From Acidobacteriota bacterium (GTDB taxonomy: Bacteria; Acidobacteriota; Terriglobia; Bryobacterales; Bryobacteraceae), in the NCBI GenBank assembly GCA_026394055.1, contig JAPKYZ010000099.1:1-64000 (forward strand): 64,000 bases of DNA. The letters are read 5' to 3'. Of this stretch, positions 34,407 to 43,119 are shown piece after piece. The position numbers were made by a program, and so were the translations under genes. The notes under the pieces are model-generated. The model saw only the letters and a list, made by a program, of their open reading frames with translations, did no database searches and was not told the DNA's origin. How positions within the stretch are numbered: position 1 is the first letter of the stretch; each line of letters opens with the position of its first letter.

Positions 34407-35021
34407 ATGGCTTTCTCCCACACCATGGAGCGCTGGATGACCGGTGACGTGAGCCGCGCTCAGGAATCGCCCAGTGCCGCCCAGGCCGCCTCGGCGAACT
34501 TCGACGCTGAGGCGATGCCTCATCTGAACGACCTGTACCGGTCGGCCGTCCGGATTCTGGGCGACCCGCAGCGGGCTGAAGACGTGGTGCAGGAAGTCTA
34601 TCTCCAGGCCTGGAAATCGTTCCACCGGTTTGAAGCGGGCACCAACTGCCGCGCCTGGCTTTATAAGATCTTGTTCCACTGCGTCCACCACCACCGGCGT
34701 AAGTGGTTCCGTTTCCCGCTGCTCAAGGAGACCGAGGAGTTTCTCGAAGCCAATCTGGTGGCTCCGGCGCCCATCCCTGAGCAGCTGACCGACGCCCAAA
34801 TCCTCGCCGCGCTGGACCAGCTCCCCGGTGACTTCCGGGCCGCCGTTCTGTTGGTGGATGTCGAGGAGTTTGCCTATAAAGAGGCGGCCGACATTCTGGG
34901 AATCCCCATCGGCACCGTCATGTCGCGGTTGAGCCGCGGCCGAAAATTATTGAGGGAGCAGTTAGCCGCCGTGGCCCAATCGTATGGCATTGGGCAGAAC
35001 GCAAAGGCCAAGTCATCATGA
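34407..35021 (+). CDS. ECF-type RNA polymerase sigma factor
   Basis: 204 residues. Region 2 is LYRSAVRILGDPQRAEDVVQEVYLQAWKSF, with FEAGTNCRAWLYKILFHCVHHHRRK after it; region 4 is LDQLPGDFRAAVLLVDVEEFAYKEAADILGIPIGTVMSRLSRGRKLL. No C-terminal extension. ATG 34407 opens about 25 residues of polar leader; internal ATGs at 34427 and 34515 are weaker. The stop overlaps the next gene by ATGA, so the two are co-expressed. It should direct polymerase to a small envelope-stress-type regulon. Confidence 0.9.
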   Translation: MAFSHTMERWMTGDVSRAQESPSAAQAASANFDAEAMPHLNDLYRSAVRILGDPQRAEDVVQEVYLQAWKSFHRFEAGTNCRAWLYKILFHCVHHHRRKWFRFPLLKETEEFLEANLVAPAPIPEQLTDAQILAALDQLPGDFRAAVLLVDVEEFAYKEAADILGIPIGTVMSRLSRGRKLLREQLAAVAQSYGIGQNAKAKSS

Positions 35022-35791
35022 GTTCTCAAATGCCATCTCTTCCGCCCAATCAGCAGCCGACTCAGCGCCTGCGGCAGGCCGTGAAAGGAACCGCCGCACC
35101 TCCGCAGCTGCAGGTGAAGATTCGTCAACAGCTGGACCAGGTCCGGGAGCGCAAGGCGGCCGGCGTCTGGATGCGGCCCTGGGTGCCGGTGGCGGCGTTG
35201 CTGGTGATTGGTGTCGCCAGCGGCGTGGTCTATCGTTCCGGCCACCGCGTGGCGCCGGTTGACTCGCAGGAAGTGGAAGCGGCCGCCCTGCTGAGCAACG
35301 TCTCCCAGACGATGCGCCCGGGCTTGGATGACCACCTGCACTGTTCCGTGTACGGCGGCAATCCGGTGCCGGACCGGATGCCTGCTTGGGCCGAAGCGGC
35401 CCAGGATCTGCCGCCCCAGTTCCGGGAACTGCTGGCTGCCGTGCAGCGGCACATGCCGGAACAGTTCCGGATTTACTCCGCCCACGAATGCCTCCGCAGC
35501 GGCCGCAAGTTTGTCCATTTACAACTGAAGACCGACACCCAGTTGCTATCGGTGGTCGTCACCCGCCGCGGCGTGAACGAATCGTTTGTGCGGGATAAGA
35601 TTATCCCTTCCCTGGCTGGAGCGGGGACGTCGATCTACCAAGCGAAAGCCTTGCGTTTTCAGCTAGCTGCGCTTGAAACTCGTGACTATTTGGCCTACGT
35701 GGTCTCCGATCTGTCGGAGCAGCAGAACCTGAACCTGATGGCGGCCCTCGGCCCCGAAATCCGGCAGGCACTGCGGAAGCTCGAAAGCTAG
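35018..35791 (+). CDS. Membrane-anchored partner of the ECF sigma factor (probable anti-sigma)
   Basis: 257 residues. About 50 N-terminal cytoplasmic residues, one transmembrane helix (VPVAALLVIGVASGVVY, about 55-72), then a ~185-residue extracytoplasmic domain with His and Cys residues (DDHLHCSVYGG, YSAHECLRSG). Position and topology are those of an anti-sigma factor. The HxxxCxxC zinc anti-sigma motif is absent, so it belongs to another class. Overlaps the sigma gene by 4 nt. Confidence 0.7.
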   Translation: MSSQMPSLPPNQQPTQRLRQAVKGTAAPPQLQVKIRQQLDQVRERKAAGVWMRPWVPVAALLVIGVASGVVYRSGHRVAPVDSQEVEAAALLSNVSQTMRPGLDDHLHCSVYGGNPVPDRMPAWAEAAQDLPPQFRELLAAVQRHMPEQFRIYSAHECLRSGRKFVHLQLKTDTQLLSVVVTRRGVNESFVRDKIIPSLAGAGTSIYQAKALRFQLAALETRDYLAYVVSDLSEQQNLNLMAALGPEIRQALRKLES

Positions 35792-35890
35792 CATCAGCAA
35801 ACCGCCAGGCCTGACGCGAGCGCTTCCATCCGCCCAATCCCAGCCTGCGGTGGCCCTCGCCTCCGCTAATCTGGGTGTAGAGGGAGCGCA

Positions 35891-37255
35891 ATGGCGAAGC
35901 ATGTACTGGTTGTCGGTGGTGGCCTGTCCGGCCTCAGCGCCGCCTACCAACTGGAACAGGATGGCGCCCAGGTCACACTGATCGAGCGTGAGGCCCGCTT
36001 CGGCGGTCTGCTGGAAACCCGCGTGGTGGATGGCTGCGTCATCGAGGCGGGCCCGGACAGTTTTCTCGCCGCCAAGCCCGCCGCGATGGAGCTGATCACG
36101 GAGTTGGGCCTGGCCGGCGAAGTGATCCCCTCGAACGACCACGTCCGCCGCACGTTTCTCTGGAAGGGTGACCGGCTGATCCCCATGCCCGACGGCTTGG
36201 TGATGATGGCGCCCAGCAACATGGCGGCCCTGGCCACCACTCCGCTGCTGTCGCTGACCGCCAAGGCCCGCGCCGCGCAGGAGCTGCTGCGCCAGCCGCC
36301 GCCCGCGCCTCTGCCGGACCGCTCGATTGGCGCCTTTGTCCGCGATCACTGGGGCGACGAGATTGTGGATTATCTGGCCGAGCCGCTGCTCACCGGCGTC
36401 TTTGGCGGCGACGTCGACCGGCTGAGCATGCAGCAAGTGCTACCCCGTTTTGTCGACCTCGAAACTCGCTACGGCAGCGTCACGCGCGGCCTGATGGCGG
36501 AGCCGCGGCCACCGGAAGCGGGGTCGCTGTTCCGTAGCTTGAAGGGCGGCCTCGAGACGCTGGCGGTCGCGCTCGATGGCCGGATCAAGGCGCGGCGTGT
36601 GCAGGCGACGGCCCAGCGCGTCGAAAAGACTTCCCCCGGCTTCCGCGTTCACCTCACCCGGCCCGATGGCGCCACCGGATCGCTTGTGGGCGATGCGGTG
36701 GTGATTGGGCTCCGCACCTGGCAGGCAGCGCCTTTGCTGGAGCCGCTCGACGCCGCCCTCGCGGCGCTGCTGGGGCAGATCGAGTACTCGTCCGCTGTCA
36801 CCGTTGGGTTGACGTGGCCGCTTGACGGCTTTCCGCACCCGCTCGACGGCTTCGGCTTTCTGGTGCCGCAAGTGGAGCGCCGGCATCTGGTGGCGTGTAC
36901 GTGGGTGGGCACCAAGTTTGCGCACCGGGCCGCGCCGGGCAAGGCCGTGATCCGCGCCTTTTTGGGCGGGGACCGCTGGTGTCAGGCGACCGGTGAAGAG
37001 ATCCTGGCCGCGGTACGCGAGGATCTGGCCGTCATCATGGGCATCACGGCCGAGCCGGTGGGCGTCTCCATCGCCCGCTGGCCCCGCTCCATGCCGCAGT
37101 ATTACATCGGCCACCAGCAGTGGCTGGAAACGTTGCGCCAGCGCGAAGCGCAGCACCCGGGTCTGGTGTTGACCGGCAACTATCTGGAAGGCATCGGCAT
37201 CCCCGATTGCATCCGCATGGGCCGGAGTGCCGCCAAACGGGCGCTGAGCGCCTGA
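35891..37255 (+). CDS. hemY: Protoporphyrinogen/coproporphyrinogen oxidase, FAD-dependent (HemY/HemG-type)
   Basis: 454 residues. N-terminal dinucleotide motif VVGGGLSGLSAAYQLEQ, then REARFGGLLETRVVDGCVIEAGPDSFLAAKP, the FAD/substrate stretch of PPOX. The C-terminal LVLTGNYLEGIGIPDCIRMGRSAAKRAL is the second FAD-binding motif. It oxidises (copro)porphyrinogen III or IX in haem synthesis. AGGGAG lies close to the start ATG. No other hem gene is in the window. Confidence 0.9.
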   Translation: MAKHVLVVGGGLSGLSAAYQLEQDGAQVTLIEREARFGGLLETRVVDGCVIEAGPDSFLAAKPAAMELITELGLAGEVIPSNDHVRRTFLWKGDRLIPMPDGLVMMAPSNMAALATTPLLSLTAKARAAQELLRQPPPAPLPDRSIGAFVRDHWGDEIVDYLAEPLLTGVFGGDVDRLSMQQVLPRFVDLETRYGSVTRGLMAEPRPPEAGSLFRSLKGGLETLAVALDGRIKARRVQATAQRVEKTSPGFRVHLTRPDGATGSLVGDAVVIGLRTWQAAPLLEPLDAALAALLGQIEYSSAVTVGLTWPLDGFPHPLDGFGFLVPQVERRHLVACTWVGTKFAHRAAPGKAVIRAFLGGDRWCQATGEEILAAVREDLAVIMGITAEPVGVSIARWPRSMPQYYIGHQQWLETLRQREAQHPGLVLTGNYLEGIGIPDCIRMGRSAAKRALSA

Positions 37256-37316
37256 CCGGAACGGATTTCACCCCCGGTCCGCCCCAGATTGATGTGTCTG
37301 TCACAGGAAGGCCGCA

Positions 37317-37322
37317 TACTGT
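37317..37322 (+). promoter_or_regulatory. Putative -10 hexamer TACTGT
   Basis: TANNNT hexamer with a 6-nt spacer to the SYLF gene ATG at 37329; no Shine-Dalgarno. Confidence 0.35.
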
Positions 37323-37328
37323 AGTGTT

Positions 37329-38003
37329 ATGCGAACCTTTCTACTTTTCGTGACCGCCGCGGCCCTGGCCGTTGCGGGCGAGGATGAAGCCAAGCGCCTG
37401 CGCGCCGCCACTGAAACGATTGCGGAAATGATGGGGACCAGCGACCGCGCCGTTCCGCAGGAGATCCTGGACAAGTCCACCTGCGCGGCCGTCATCCCCG
37501 GCATGAAGAAGGCCGGCTTTATCGTCGGCGGCCAGTTCGGCAAAGGTTTTCTCACCTGCCGCAACGATGATGGCACTGGCTGGAAATCTCCGGCAGCTAT
37601 CCGGATCGAAGGCGGCAGCATCGGCTTGCAGATTGGCGGCGCGGAAACCGACGTCATTCTGTTGGTGAAAAGCCGGCGGGGCGCGGAAAAGCTGATGTCG
37701 AGCAAGTTCACCCTGGGCGGCGATGTCACGGCCGCGGCGGGCCCGGTGGGCCGCGAAGCCAACGCCCAAACCGACCTGCAGATGCGCGCCGAAATTCTTT
37801 CCTACTCGCGTTCGCGCGGCGTGTTCGCCGGCATTTCGCTGGAAGGCTCCACGCTTCGCGAAGATGCCAAGGCGAATGAGGCGCTTTACGGTCAGGCGCG
37901 CAGCTCCAAAGAGATTCTCACCACACCGGGTCAAACGCCGGAGGTGGCCAAGCCCTTTATCGCCGCGCTCACCAAGTATTCCGGCCGGGCTGGCAAGAAG
38001 TAA
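37329..38003 (+). CDS. Exported SYLF-domain (Ysc84-type, lipid-binding) protein
   Basis: 224 residues with a signal peptide (MRTFLLFVTAAALAVAG). The SYLF domain covers the rest: AVPQEILDKSTCAAVIPGMKKAGFIVGGQFGKGFLTCR, GSIGLQIGGAETDVILLV, FTLGGDVTAAAGPVGREA and SYSRSRGVFAGISLEGSTL. SYLF proteins bind phosphoinositides in eukaryotes; bacterial members are periplasmic and poorly understood. Confidence 0.88.
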   Translation: MRTFLLFVTAAALAVAGEDEAKRLRAATETIAEMMGTSDRAVPQEILDKSTCAAVIPGMKKAGFIVGGQFGKGFLTCRNDDGTGWKSPAAIRIEGGSIGLQIGGAETDVILLVKSRRGAEKLMSSKFTLGGDVTAAAGPVGREANAQTDLQMRAEILSYSRSRGVFAGISLEGSTLREDAKANEALYGQARSSKEILTTPGQTPEVAKPFIAALTKYSGRAGKK

Positions 38004-38053
38004 CGCTCCTGGTCTAGTGTCCGGCCCAGAAGTTCTGAAGCATCTCAAGATTC

Positions 38054-38085
38054 CCGCCAAGCCGCCAAGCCGCCAAGCCGCCAAG
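38054..38085 (+). repeat. Octanucleotide microsatellite (CCGCCAAG)x4
   Basis: Four perfect tandem copies of an 8-bp unit in the gap between the SYLF and phzF genes. No array structure beyond this; likely slippage-prone. Confidence 0.9.
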
Positions 38086-38164
38086 AAGTCTCTGGCTTGC
38101 TTTGCAGCTTAGCGGGACAATCGGTGAGGACATTTGCCGCGAACTTCACAGACAGGACCGTCGT

Positions 38165-38304
38165 CTAGCAGGCTGCGGAAAAAGGGTTCTGCAGGACCAC
38201 TCCCTCACGGTCGTGGCTCTGTAAGCTGTTGCAAATACGCGTGCGCAGTAACTGAGCCGCGCGCGTCAGCAAGCGGTCTCCGGCCTTTTTCCGCAACCTG
38301 CTAG
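38165..38304. mobile_element. MITE-like insertion with 17-bp inverted ends and CTAG target duplication
   Basis: The element proper is 38169-38300 (132 bp). Its ends, CAGGCTGCGGAAAAAGG on the left and the complement of CAGGTTGCGGAAAAAGG on the right, match at 16 of 17 bases. CTAG flanks both sides (38165-38168 and 38301-38304), as expected for a 4-bp target duplication. Too short to encode a transposase, so it would move with an IS elsewhere in the genome that has the same ends. Confidence 0.78.
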
Positions 38305-39100
38305 CACCGCGCACCACAATGTGCAGCAGGCTCCGTCGGCCCATTTTCACGCCCTGCTCGCTGACGAGCCGGGTCCCGGCATGGCGAGGGGCCAGCCCGT
38401 GGTGCATCATGTAGGCCGCCAGCGGTCCGGTGGCACTGCCGGTGGCGGGATCTTCCACCACGCCGTGCTCGGGCGCGAACATGCGGGAGTAGGCGCCGGT
38501 GGCCGTGGGCGTGAACACGAAAAAGCAGACCGGATCCAGCCCTTCACGCAACGCCAATAGCCGGGCGCTGTCCACCATGGCCCGGTCGACCGCCTCTTTG
38601 TCACGCACGGCCACGTAGATGTTGGGATTGCCGGCGGTGACCAGTTGCGGCGTCACGGGCAGCAGGTCTTCGGCGGTCAGCCCGGCCACGGCGGCGCAGG
38701 CCGCGGGGGAAAACTCCGGTCCCCAGCTGATCGGCGGCGTCTTCAGCCACAGCTGCGCTCCCTCGACTCGAATCGGCACCGCGCCCACCAGTTCATCCAG
38801 CATGAACTCATCCGTTCCCGCTTCCACGCGCCCTTCGTCCATCAGTACCCACGCCGTGCCGATGGTGGGATGTCCGGCAAACACCATCTCTCGCGTGGGG
38901 GTGAAGATCCGCACCTGCGCCACGCAACCGGGCCGCGTGGGCGGCAGGATAAAGGCCGTCTCGGCCAGGTTCAGCTCCTGGGCGATCTTTTGCATGGTCG
39001 CCGCATCCAGGTCCTCGGCCTCCGGGAACACGGCCAACGGATTGCCTTCCAGCTTCTGTTCGGTAAACACGTCCACGATGCGGTATCGGTAGTCGGCCAT
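38165..39100 (-). CDS. PhzF-family epimerase/isomerase with MITE-derived C-terminus
   Basis: 311 residues from ATG 39100. The family landmarks are VDVFTEQKLEGNPLAVF, catalytic Glu47 in LNLAETAF, VFAGHPTIGTAWVL and VVEDPATGSATGPLAAYM. After RRSLLHIVVRGA (residue ~266) the expected last beta-strands (V-x-VGG type) are missing. The frame instead runs through a 132-bp inverted-repeat insertion to the TAG formed by its outer end at 38165-38167, adding 45 foreign residues (Ser267-Cys311) rich in Arg and Leu. Activity is uncertain, because the lost strands close the second half of the diaminopimelate-epimerase-like fold. Confidence 0.85.
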   Translation of the reverse strand: MADYRYRIVDVFTEQKLEGNPLAVFPEAEDLDAATMQKIAQELNLAETAFILPPTRPGCVAQVRIFTPTREMVFAGHPTIGTAWVLMDEGRVEAGTDEFMLDELVGAVPIRVEGAQLWLKTPPISWGPEFSPAACAAVAGLTAEDLLPVTPQLVTAGNPNIYVAVRDKEAVDRAMVDSARLLALREGLDPVCFFVFTPTATGAYSRMFAPEHGVVEDPATGSATGPLAAYMMHHGLAPRHAGTRLVSEQGVKMGRRSLLHIVVRGASRLRKKAGDRLLTRAAQLLRTRICNSLQSHDREGVVLQNPFSAAC

Positions 39101-39208
39101 ACACTTATTCTCTGCCGATGTGGACCCTTCCTGGGGCGGACACACTGCGGCAGAGGCCGCGAAGAACCGATATACTTTCCAGAACGAGAACCCTCTCGAT
39201 CTTCGCTA

Positions 39209-41623
39209 GTGCCAGAATCTTGTTTCAGCGGCGCAGGCCGGTTGCGCGACCCCGGCCACAGGTTGATATGCCTCGCGCTGCTCGCTTGCACCAGCTCCGC
39301 TTCCGCCGCGGTCGCGCCCATCGGCACTCACCTGGAAGTCCGCCTTCTGCAAGAGGTTAACTCCTATTCTGGAGTCCGAGGCCAGGCCATCCGGGCGATG
39401 CTGGTCTCGCCGGTGATGGTCGAGGGCGTCATGCTGCTCCCGCCCGGGACGCCGGTGTGGGGCAAGATCGCGTCGGTGCGGCGCGTCGGGTTAGGGTTGG
39501 GCGCGGAAACCGCGAGTCTTCAATTAAGTTTCGACGAGCTCGAACTCCCCGATGGCCGCTGGCTGCGCTTCGGCAGCAAGGTGCTGGAGGTGGAGAACGC
39601 GCGCGAAAAGGTAGACCCGGTCACCGGCCGGATCAAGGGCATTCGCTCCACCAACACGCCGGGTTTCCGGGCCGCGGGCGTCCTGACCTCGCTGGCCGCC
39701 GTCGACCCGATCGCCCTCCTGTTTTCAAGCGTCTCCTTCGCGGCCGTCCTGCGCTTTTCCGAGCCCGAGATTCGCCTCACGGCCGGCACGGAGCTCTTCA
39801 TCCGGCTCACCGAACCTCTCGACACCGGGCTGGCCGACACGGGCACCAAGCCTAAACTGGCGCAAACGCCGGTCGAACGCCGGGCTCTGGCCGAGTTGGT
39901 GAGCAGCCTTCCCTATCGGACCCAGACCAAGAGCGGCGAGAAGGAATCCGACCTCACCAATCTGGTATTTGTCGGCGACCGCCCCGCCATTGCCCGTGCC
40001 TTCAGTGCGGCTGGCTGGGTGGAGGCGGATGAAGTGACGGCTGCCACCCGCTATCGCACGCTGCGTTCGTTTGCGGAAAGCCAGGGGTACCAGCAGGCGC
40101 CCATGTCGGTCTTGCTGCTGGGCGGTGAGCGGGCGGTCTTCAATCTTTCAAAGAACCTCAACACCTTTCAGCGGCGGCACCACCTCCGCATCTGGGAGAC
40201 GACGGCGGAATGGGACAACAGCCGCGTCTTCACCGCCGCCGCCACGCACGATCTGCGGATCAGCTTCTCACCGCAGCAGAAGCGGTTTATCCACGTGATC
40301 GACGAAAACATCGACAATGAGCGGGCCAAGGTGGTGAACGACCTGGTGCTGACCGGTTGCGTTGAGGCCATCGAAACCCGCAGCCGTCCCTGGGTACCGC
40401 TCGATCTCCACAACGGCACCGGCCAACGGCTCGATACCGACCGCTCCGTGGCCGTGCTGCGAATGAATAGCTGCCAGAACCCGCGCCGCTACGATCACAA
40501 CGTCACCGCTCCCGCTGGACCCTATCGTGGCCCCACCATTGAACGGGGATTCCGCCAGGCCTTCCTCACCGTCCGCAACGACGTGCTGCGGGGAAATCTG
40601 ATCTGGCAGGGTATCTGGTTCGGGGGACAGGGTTGGCGCATGATGACCCGCCGGAACCGGATGGCCACCCGGCGTCCTCCGCGGACGTTGCTCGAAGATG
40701 CTGACCGCCACAACCTGGAGGAAGGCGCCCCCACCGCATTTCACGGCGGACCGTTCGCGGCGGAGTTCACCTCCTCGATTGTGGGGCCCACCTCCACGGA
40801 GCCTCGCGCGCCCGTACGGCCCGCCGGTGAGCCCACCTTGGCGCGGCCCGGCTGGACGCCGGTTTCCGTGGAGCTTGGCTTCTCTCTGGGCCAATCGATG
40901 TTCTGCCACTCTTCCGTCGGACCGGAAGGGGTGATCATCCAACGGCGCGTCGCGGGTGGCGTGCGCCAGCTGTTCGCCCTGGCGGCGGGCAACGATATCT
41001 CACCCGGCTATTCGGTGGGCGGCACGGTGACGTTGAACTCCAGCCGGTGGTTTTCGAACGAGCTGGGGTTCCAGTATCTGCGGGGCTCCTTCCAGGTCGG
41101 CCTGGCGGGCGTGGACCCGCGGGGCATGGCGATCGCCGATTCGGTCGAGGAACAGCGCGTTGGGCTGCTCACCCGGCAGTTCTCCTACAGCACCCTGCTC
41201 AATTTCCGGCCTCGCGAAAGCCGCTGGCGCCCCTACATCGCCTTTGGCCCGGCCCTTCAACTGGTGCACTTGACCGACGCGCCGTTCCGCAAAGCCCGCG
41301 GCGTTTTCCGCTTCGGCCTCAACAACCTCGGCATGCTGCAGGCGGCCTACAACTTTGGCCACGCGCCGCCGCTCGAAGGCGGGGGGATTTTCCAGGCTGG
41401 TCTGCAAGGCGGGGGCGGGTTGCGCGTGCGGATGAACCAGCGCTGGATGCTCCGCATGGACTACCGCACTACCGTGTCGCGCAAACCGGATTTCCTCACC
41501 CGCTCGCTCGCGGCCGCCATCGAAATGCCCGACGGCACCACCGAAGTGCAAAGCATCCCCAAGCTGGCCACCGGCCGCCTGGCCCAGCAGCGCGTCTCAG
41601 CTGGCTTCTCGTTTACGTTCTGA
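39209..41623 (+). CDS. LssY C-terminal-domain protein fused to an outer-membrane beta-barrel-like domain
   Basis: About 804 residues; the start is uncertain. GTG 39209 gives a leader ending in a hydrophobic signal (LICLALLACTSSASA), while TTG 39263 would also keep it. Residues ~40-210 are a beta-rich region. An LssY_C domain follows (LVFVGDRPAIARAFSAAGWVEADEVTA..., MSVLLLGGERAVFNLSKNLNTFQRRHHLRIW, HDLRISFSPQQKRFIHVIDENID). The last ~230 residues alternate as membrane beta-strands and end in SAGFSFTF with a C-terminal Phe, the outer-membrane insertion signal. Divergent from phzF with 108 bp between. Confidence 0.72.
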   Translation: MPESCFSGAGRLRDPGHRLICLALLACTSSASAAVAPIGTHLEVRLLQEVNSYSGVRGQAIRAMLVSPVMVEGVMLLPPGTPVWGKIASVRRVGLGLGAETASLQLSFDELELPDGRWLRFGSKVLEVENAREKVDPVTGRIKGIRSTNTPGFRAAGVLTSLAAVDPIALLFSSVSFAAVLRFSEPEIRLTAGTELFIRLTEPLDTGLADTGTKPKLAQTPVERRALAELVSSLPYRTQTKSGEKESDLTNLVFVGDRPAIARAFSAAGWVEADEVTAATRYRTLRSFAESQGYQQAPMSVLLLGGERAVFNLSKNLNTFQRRHHLRIWETTAEWDNSRVFTAAATHDLRISFSPQQKRFIHVIDENIDNERAKVVNDLVLTGCVEAIETRSRPWVPLDLHNGTGQRLDTDRSVAVLRMNSCQNPRRYDHNVTAPAGPYRGPTIERGFRQAFLTVRNDVLRGNLIWQGIWFGGQGWRMMTRRNRMATRRPPRTLLEDADRHNLEEGAPTAFHGGPFAAEFTSSIVGPTSTEPRAPVRPAGEPTLARPGWTPVSVELGFSLGQSMFCHSSVGPEGVIIQRRVAGGVRQLFALAAGNDISPGYSVGGTVTLNSSRWFSNELGFQYLRGSFQVGLAGVDPRGMAIADSVEEQRVGLLTRQFSYSTLLNFRPRESRWRPYIAFGPALQLVHLTDAPFRKARGVFRFGLNNLGMLQAAYNFGHAPPLEGGGIFQAGLQGGGGLRVRMNQRWMLRMDYRTTVSRKPDFLTRSLAAAIEMPDGTTEVQSIPKLATGRLAQQRVSAGFSFTF

Positions 41624-41641
41624 GGCTGTCGAGCCCGCCGC

Positions 41642-43075
41642 TCAGGACCCGGCGCTGAGCCCGATCGAGACATGCTTGGTTTCAAGAAACGCCTCCAGCC
41701 CCTCACTGCCCAGCTCCCGGCCCCAGCCGCTTTGCTTAACGCCGCCGAACGGGCAGTTGCTCGTCGTGGGCACGCCGTCGTTCAAGCCGACCGTGCCGGC
41801 TTCCAACTGCTCCACCACGCGCAGCGCGCGATCCAGGCTTTCGGTGAACACATAGGCGCTCAACCCAAAGATGGAGCCGTTCGCCAGCGCAATCCCTTCC
41901 GCCTCCGTGGCAAAGCGGGCCACCGCCGCCACCGGGGCAAACGTCTCTTCCAGCATGCAAAGAGCCGTTGCCGGAACATCGGCCAGTACGGTGGGTGGCA
42001 TAAAAAATCCCAGCCCGGACCGCGGCTCTCCGCCGATCAGCAGCCGTGCCCCTTGGGCCACCGCATCGCGGACATGCGCAGCGGCTTTATCAAGACCGGC
42101 CTGGTCGATTAGCGGGCCAATGTCGACGCCGGGCTCCAGTCCATTGCCCATCTTGAGCTGGCCAATCCGTTCGACCAACGCCGCCACAAAGCGTTCATAG
42201 ATACCGGCCTGCACATAGATGCGGTTGGCCGCAATGCAGGATTGGCCGGTGTTGCGGAACTTGGCCGCCACCACGCCCTCCACCGCACGGCTGAGATCGG
42301 CGTCATCAAACACCAGCACCGGCGCCTGCCCGCCAAGCTCCAGCGACAACGGCTTCACCGTCTCCGCTGCACCGGCGATCAGCAGGCGGCCCACTTCGGT
42401 GGATCCGGTGAACGTGATCTTGCGGCACTTGGGGTTGGCTAGAAACTCAGCGCCCACCTCCGCCGCCGGCGCCAGGATCAGCTGGAACACGCCCGGGGGT
42501 AAGCCCGCGGCATGCACGCATTCGGCAAACGCCACCGCGCACAGCGGCGTCTGAGCGGCCGGTTTCAGCACCACCGGGCATCCGGCGGCCAACGCGGGCG
42601 CCACCTTCCGCACCGCCAGCATCAGCGGGAAGTTCCAGGGGCTGATCGCCCCCACCACCCCAATGGGCGACTTCAACACCAGGTGCCGCTTGCCATCCAC
42701 CTGCTGCGGCACGACGCGTCCATAGGCCCGCCGCGCTTCTTCGGCGAACCAGCGGAGGTGGTCCACCGAGATGGCGATCTCACCCTGGGACTGCGCGATG
42801 GGCTTGCCGTTTTCGAGCGTGATCAACCGCGCGATCTCATCGGTGCGCTGCTCCAGTTGATCCGCAATGCGGTGGAGGTACTGCCCCCGAGCTTTTGCGG
42901 GCAGCGCGCGCCAAGCGGGCGACGCCCGATGGGCATCATCCAGTGCTTGTGCAACGCGCGGACGATCGGCCATCGACATCTGTCCCGCCACCTCGCCGGT
43001 GGCCGGATTGAGCACGGGGCGGGTGGTGGCCGTGGTCACCCATTCGCCATTCAAGTAGAGCGCTGAAGTCTGCAT
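41642..43075 (-). CDS. NAD(P)-dependent succinate-semialdehyde/aldehyde dehydrogenase
   Basis: 477 residues from ATG 43075 (the TTG two codons earlier is unlikely). ALDH signatures: ISPWNFPLMLAVRKVAPALAAGCPVVLKPA, LELGGQAPVLVFDDADL with the general-base Glu, NTGQSCIAANRIYVQ with the catalytic Cys, and ETFAPVAAV. Overall closest in style to GabD-type succinate-semialdehyde dehydrogenases, in the cytoplasm. No GABA transaminase is adjacent, so the physiological aldehyde is unknown. Converges with the LssY-like gene. Confidence 0.87.
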   Translation of the reverse strand: MQTSALYLNGEWVTTATTRPVLNPATGEVAGQMSMADRPRVAQALDDAHRASPAWRALPAKARGQYLHRIADQLEQRTDEIARLITLENGKPIAQSQGEIAISVDHLRWFAEEARRAYGRVVPQQVDGKRHLVLKSPIGVVGAISPWNFPLMLAVRKVAPALAAGCPVVLKPAAQTPLCAVAFAECVHAAGLPPGVFQLILAPAAEVGAEFLANPKCRKITFTGSTEVGRLLIAGAAETVKPLSLELGGQAPVLVFDDADLSRAVEGVVAAKFRNTGQSCIAANRIYVQAGIYERFVAALVERIGQLKMGNGLEPGVDIGPLIDQAGLDKAAAHVRDAVAQGARLLIGGEPRSGLGFFMPPTVLADVPATALCMLEETFAPVAAVARFATEAEGIALANGSIFGLSAYVFTESLDRALRVVEQLEAGTVGLNDGVPTTSNCPFGGVKQSGWGRELGSEGLEAFLETKHVSIGLSAGS

Positions 43076-43119
43076 GTCCAATGGCGTTACGATAGCAAGC
43101 CGGCAGCTGTGGCCGGCCG

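Noticed and set aside
38054-38085. Possible CRISPR-like array
   Set aside because: The unit is 8 bp with no spacers; it is a simple tandem repeat.
38645-39208. Upstream part of the long open frame that ends in the LssY-like gene
   Set aside because: It is antisense to phzF and Arg/His-rich; a signal peptide appears only after 39209.
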